The notes beneath the pieces are model-generated. The model worked only from the letters and a program-made list of their open reading frames with translations. It was not told the origin of the DNA and did no database searches. From Thermodesulfovibrionales bacterium (GTDB lineage: Bacteria > Nitrospirota > Thermodesulfovibrionia > Thermodesulfovibrionales > SM23-35), in NCBI GenBank assembly GCA_022865525.1, contig JALHSV010000293.1, positions 1-17,618 of the forward strand: DNA of 17,618 bases. The letters run 5' to 3'. Each line of letters opens with the position of its first letter. The stretch's first letter is position 1. Shown here piece after piece: positions 15,665 to 17,618 of the stretch. The translations under genes were made by a program, and so were the position numbers.

Positions 15665-15839
15665 GTATGTTTTCTTAAAATACACGCTTCTTTTATTGGC
15701 TTTTTTTAAAACGTGTGTCATTGGCCGTGGTAAATCTAAAAATAGTGCTTTACTAATCTCAATTTTGTCGTTTTCAAAAATTGCAGATTTCCCGTTGTTT
15801 GTCTGCGTGTCCTGATGTTGAAGTGCGACTAGCCAACAA

Positions 15840-15876
15840 TATATAAAGCAAACGCTTTCTCGATGGTTAAGTCAGT
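15840..15876 (+). promoter_or_regulatory. Early-type promoter: TATA box + CAGT initiator of the 479-aa ankyrin-type gene
   Basis: TATATAAAG begins at 15840 and TCAGT is at 15872-15876, about 32 nt on. The predicted transcription start lies after the ATG at 15863 and 16 nt before the ATG at 15890, which decides the start codon. The rest of the gap from 15664 to 15839 shows no gene or clear repeat. Confidence 0.7.
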
Positions 15877-15889
15877 CGTTTTAAAGAGT

Positions 15890-17329
15890 ATGGCGAATCA
15901 AGAACCTTCAAACTTCAGCTGTGAAGTAAATAGACGAAAAAAGTTTAAATTTGATCAGAATTCTCGTTCAGTGTCGGGAGAATGCGTCAAAATTGACGAT
16001 TTTGGCGACACAATGTCAAAAATTCACGCGAAGGAGGGTTGTGTTGCATCACTTTCGTCGCTAATACAGAAATATGGTAAATTTTCGGCCCAAGTTCCGG
16101 TAATTGCTGCAAAACATGGACAAGTGGCTTGTTTAAAATGGCTCATGGACACTGGTGCCGCTGATTTTACCAAACCTAGCATATGGAGCTTTGATATCAC
16201 CAGCAATTCAGACTTCGAAGGCCAAAAGGGTTTATGGGACGTGGACTCTGCCGAATTTTGGGACTCGCTTGATTACTCAAGTCCCGACATATGGGACGTA
16301 AAGCATGTTGTAAAGTCGGCACATGATATCCACGAGGGTGTCAGATATGAGGCCGCAATGGCAGCAGTCAATGCTGGACACCTTGAATGCGCTGAGGTGT
16401 GTGGCATTTACAACGTTAACGTAGTGATGACTGCGGCCAGAAGCGGCAACATGGAGATGTTCAAGCGTTTACTTTGCAACTTTGCTGATTATCCGCCGGT
16501 TGAAGGTGGCAAATCTGTCATTGAAATGGAAGCTGTGCTGAATATTGAATGGCTGAAGGTTTGGTTGAGAAGTTTCAACGCTGTCAGCGAAACCGCCAAG
16601 GATTTGGCATGTTCTAAAAATTGTGTTGAATGTGTAAAGCTTATGCTAATTAACGACCACGATTTTAACTTCTCGCAGTGTATGGCAGCAACCACTGCCG
16701 ATTCTACTGCTTGCATTGAATTGCTGATGGCCAACAAAAAATACGTTGCTGGCTCGCTCCATATCTATCGCGTGCAATATGCCATAGCTGCTGCTAGGCT
16801 AGGCTACACTAAAAGTCTCGCAGCTTGGGCTGTTAAACCACAAGTTTTGCTTGACAGAGCAGGCGTTTCACGTATCGGAGATGACATTTACAACAATTGT
16901 GTGGCGTTGGCAGTTTTGGAAAAATCGCCGCCTAATTACCAGCTATTTGCCGCTGTGATTCGTAAGTACAACCCGTACAATTGCAGAGTTGATGACGATA
17001 TGCTTGAGATTGGCCACAAGCTAGAGCACAATCCTAAACTTCTTGGTATTTGGCGTAGGAGAATGAATCAATGCCAAAGTTACCGTAGTGCACACAATGC
17101 ATGCTTTGAAGATGACGTCGATGTCCTTCTCAAGTTGTTGCGTCACCCCAAATGCAACGTGAGGCTGTGGATGTTTGAGGATTGTGTCATTCACAATTCT
17201 TCCCGCTGCCTTCGTGCGTTGTGTAAGAGTAGACAAAATCTTGCGGTAACAGATAAAAATCGGTTAGATTTAATAAAGCTAGCAAAAATACACGAATCCC
17301 ATGAGTGTGTAAAGGTACTTTCATATTAA
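15890..17329 (+). CDS. Ankyrin-type repeat protein (479 aa), tandem paralogue of the 505-aa gene
   Basis: It is collinear with the preceding gene over most of its length. Residues 1-45 are a shorter polar leader with NRRKKFK (14-20), an NLS-like basic patch. Units include AAKHGQVACLKWLMDTGA (73-90), AAVNAGHLECAEVCGIYNV (158-176), ARSGNMEMFKRLL (183-195) and the block KYNPYNC.VDDDM at 359-371 with LL.IW at 384-388 and HNACFEDDVDVL at 402-413. The open frame begins at an ATG at 15863, but that codon lies between the TATA box and the CAGT initiator, so the mRNA should not contain it. The ATG at 15890 (MANQEP) aligns with MATQAT of the paralogue. Both genes keep identical islands such as VEGGKSVIE, pointing to duplication with selection or gene conversion. 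AATAAA at 17328-17333 overlaps the stop. Confidence 0.85.
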   Translation: MANQEPSNFSCEVNRRKKFKFDQNSRSVSGECVKIDDFGDTMSKIHAKEGCVASLSSLIQKYGKFSAQVPVIAAKHGQVACLKWLMDTGAADFTKPSIWSFDITSNSDFEGQKGLWDVDSAEFWDSLDYSSPDIWDVKHVVKSAHDIHEGVRYEAAMAAVNAGHLECAEVCGIYNVNVVMTAARSGNMEMFKRLLCNFADYPPVEGGKSVIEMEAVLNIEWLKVWLRSFNAVSETAKDLACSKNCVECVKLMLINDHDFNFSQCMAATTADSTACIELLMANKKYVAGSLHIYRVQYAIAAARLGYTKSLAAWAVKPQVLLDRAGVSRIGDDIYNNCVALAVLEKSPPNYQLFAAVIRKYNPYNCRVDDDMLEIGHKLEHNPKLLGIWRRRMNQCQSYRSAHNACFEDDVDVLLKLLRHPKCNVRLWMFEDCVIHNSSRCLRALCKSRQNLAVTDKNRLDLIKLAKIHESHECVKVLSY

Positions 17330-17333
17330 TAAA
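17328..17333 (+). terminator. Poly(A) signal overlapping the stop of the 479-aa gene
   Basis: The stop codon TAA (17327-17329) runs into AATAAA. The sequence beyond, to about 17400, is AT-rich and shows no gene. Confidence 0.5.
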
Positions 17334-17406
17334 TACAGCCTATTTTTAAATTTGAGCGTCATTGCTTGTGTAACTTGTTATTTCTAATAAAAACACAATC
17401 GATGTG

Positions 17407-17618
17407 TGACGTCATCCTCAAATGACGTCATTTGTGGAGAATGGAGCAAGAAACGACATTTTTTTCAAGACTTTTTTTTTTAAAAATTTCTTGCTCCGGA
17501 AATCGGCCGATGACGTCATTTGTGGAGAATGGAGCAAGAAACGACATTTTGTTTCGGGACTTTTTTTTTTAAAAATTTCTTGCTCCGGAAATCGGCCGAT
17601 GACGTCATTTGTGGAGCA
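17407..17618. repeat. hr-like repeats of 88-89 bp with CRE palindromes, continuing past the window
   Basis: TGACGTCA, the perfect cAMP-response-element palindrome, occurs at 17407, 17423, 17511 and 17600. From 17423 the units repeat every 88-89 nt and are nearly identical, differing in a T-run and a few bases (CATTTTTTTCAAGAC versus CATTTTGTTTCGGGAC). Each unit contains an 11-bp inverted repeat, GGAGCAAGAAA / TTTCTTGCTCC, at 17443-17453 with 17487-17497 and at 17531-17541 with 17576-17586, flanking a T-rich loop. The palindrome TCGGCCGA lies just before each of the last two CREs. Baculovirus hrs are known to cluster bZIP (CRE/TRE) sites and palindromes and to work as enhancers and putative origins. 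This block follows the last ankyrin-type gene and has no open frame of its own. Confidence 0.85.

Noticed and set aside
15664..15839. Second degraded ankyrin-gene 5' end (CATTGGCCGTGG resembles the fossil at 13540)
   Set aside because: The match is too short and has no supporting promoter or coding similarity around it.

Overview
The window looks like part of a large double-stranded DNA virus of arthropods in the baculovirus/nudivirus/nimavirus assemblage (class Naldaviricetes). Two genes anchor this. One is a 38K-type HAD phosphatase-fold protein (6966-7853) with all four HAD motifs. The other, directly downstream, is a tyrosine recombinase of the VLF-1/nudivirus-integrase kind (7862-8830). 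The non-coding DNA fits a eukaryotic virus: TATA boxes followed about 25-32 nt later by CAGT initiators (the classic baculovirus/arthropod early promoter), AATAAA signals at gene ends, and baculovirus hr-like repeat blocks. No bacterial-type promoters, RNA genes or CRISPR arrays were seen. I cannot tell nudivirus from nimavirus or another naldavirus family from this stretch alone. An endogenous copy is possible, but nearly all reading frames are intact.

Layout. 1-1065: 3' part of a collagen-like gene (Gly-X-Y stalk plus a 154-residue C-terminal head); its true frame has no start codon in the window. 1132-3584: two tandem minus-strand ankyrin-type paralogues. 3679-5712: two minus-strand genes, one coiled-coil-like and one cysteine-rich. 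5711-8830: a tightly packed plus-strand run of four genes (two unrecognised, then 38K, then the recombinase) with junctions of -4, +8 and +8 nt. 9046-10146: an ankyrin-type gene on the minus strand. 10256-12223: two divergent unrecognised genes with starts 12 nt apart. 12229-13443: another minus-strand ankyrin-type gene. 13444-14145: a non-coding stretch holding a degraded copy of an ankyrin-gene 5' end and a large inverted array with ten GATAAG/CTTATC sites. 14146-17329: two tandem plus-strand ankyrin-type paralogues. 17400-17618: a second repeat block of 88-89 bp units, each carrying the CRE palindrome TGACGTCA and an inverted repeat; it runs off the window edge.

The window thus mixes a conserved block (38K, recombinase and packed companions, probably capsid/late functions) with a lineage-specific, expanding family of six ankyrin-like proteins. 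Three of the six have clear TATA+CAGT early promoters, and two more share a TATA-containing leader. The packed conserved run has no such promoter that I can see. The inferred picture is early, host-directed ankyrin proteins interleaved with late structural genes and separated by enhancer/origin-like repeat blocks. Several start codons were moved inward from the longest open frame, either because the longest frame starts with a non-ATG codon or because promoter position and paralogue alignment point to an internal ATG.
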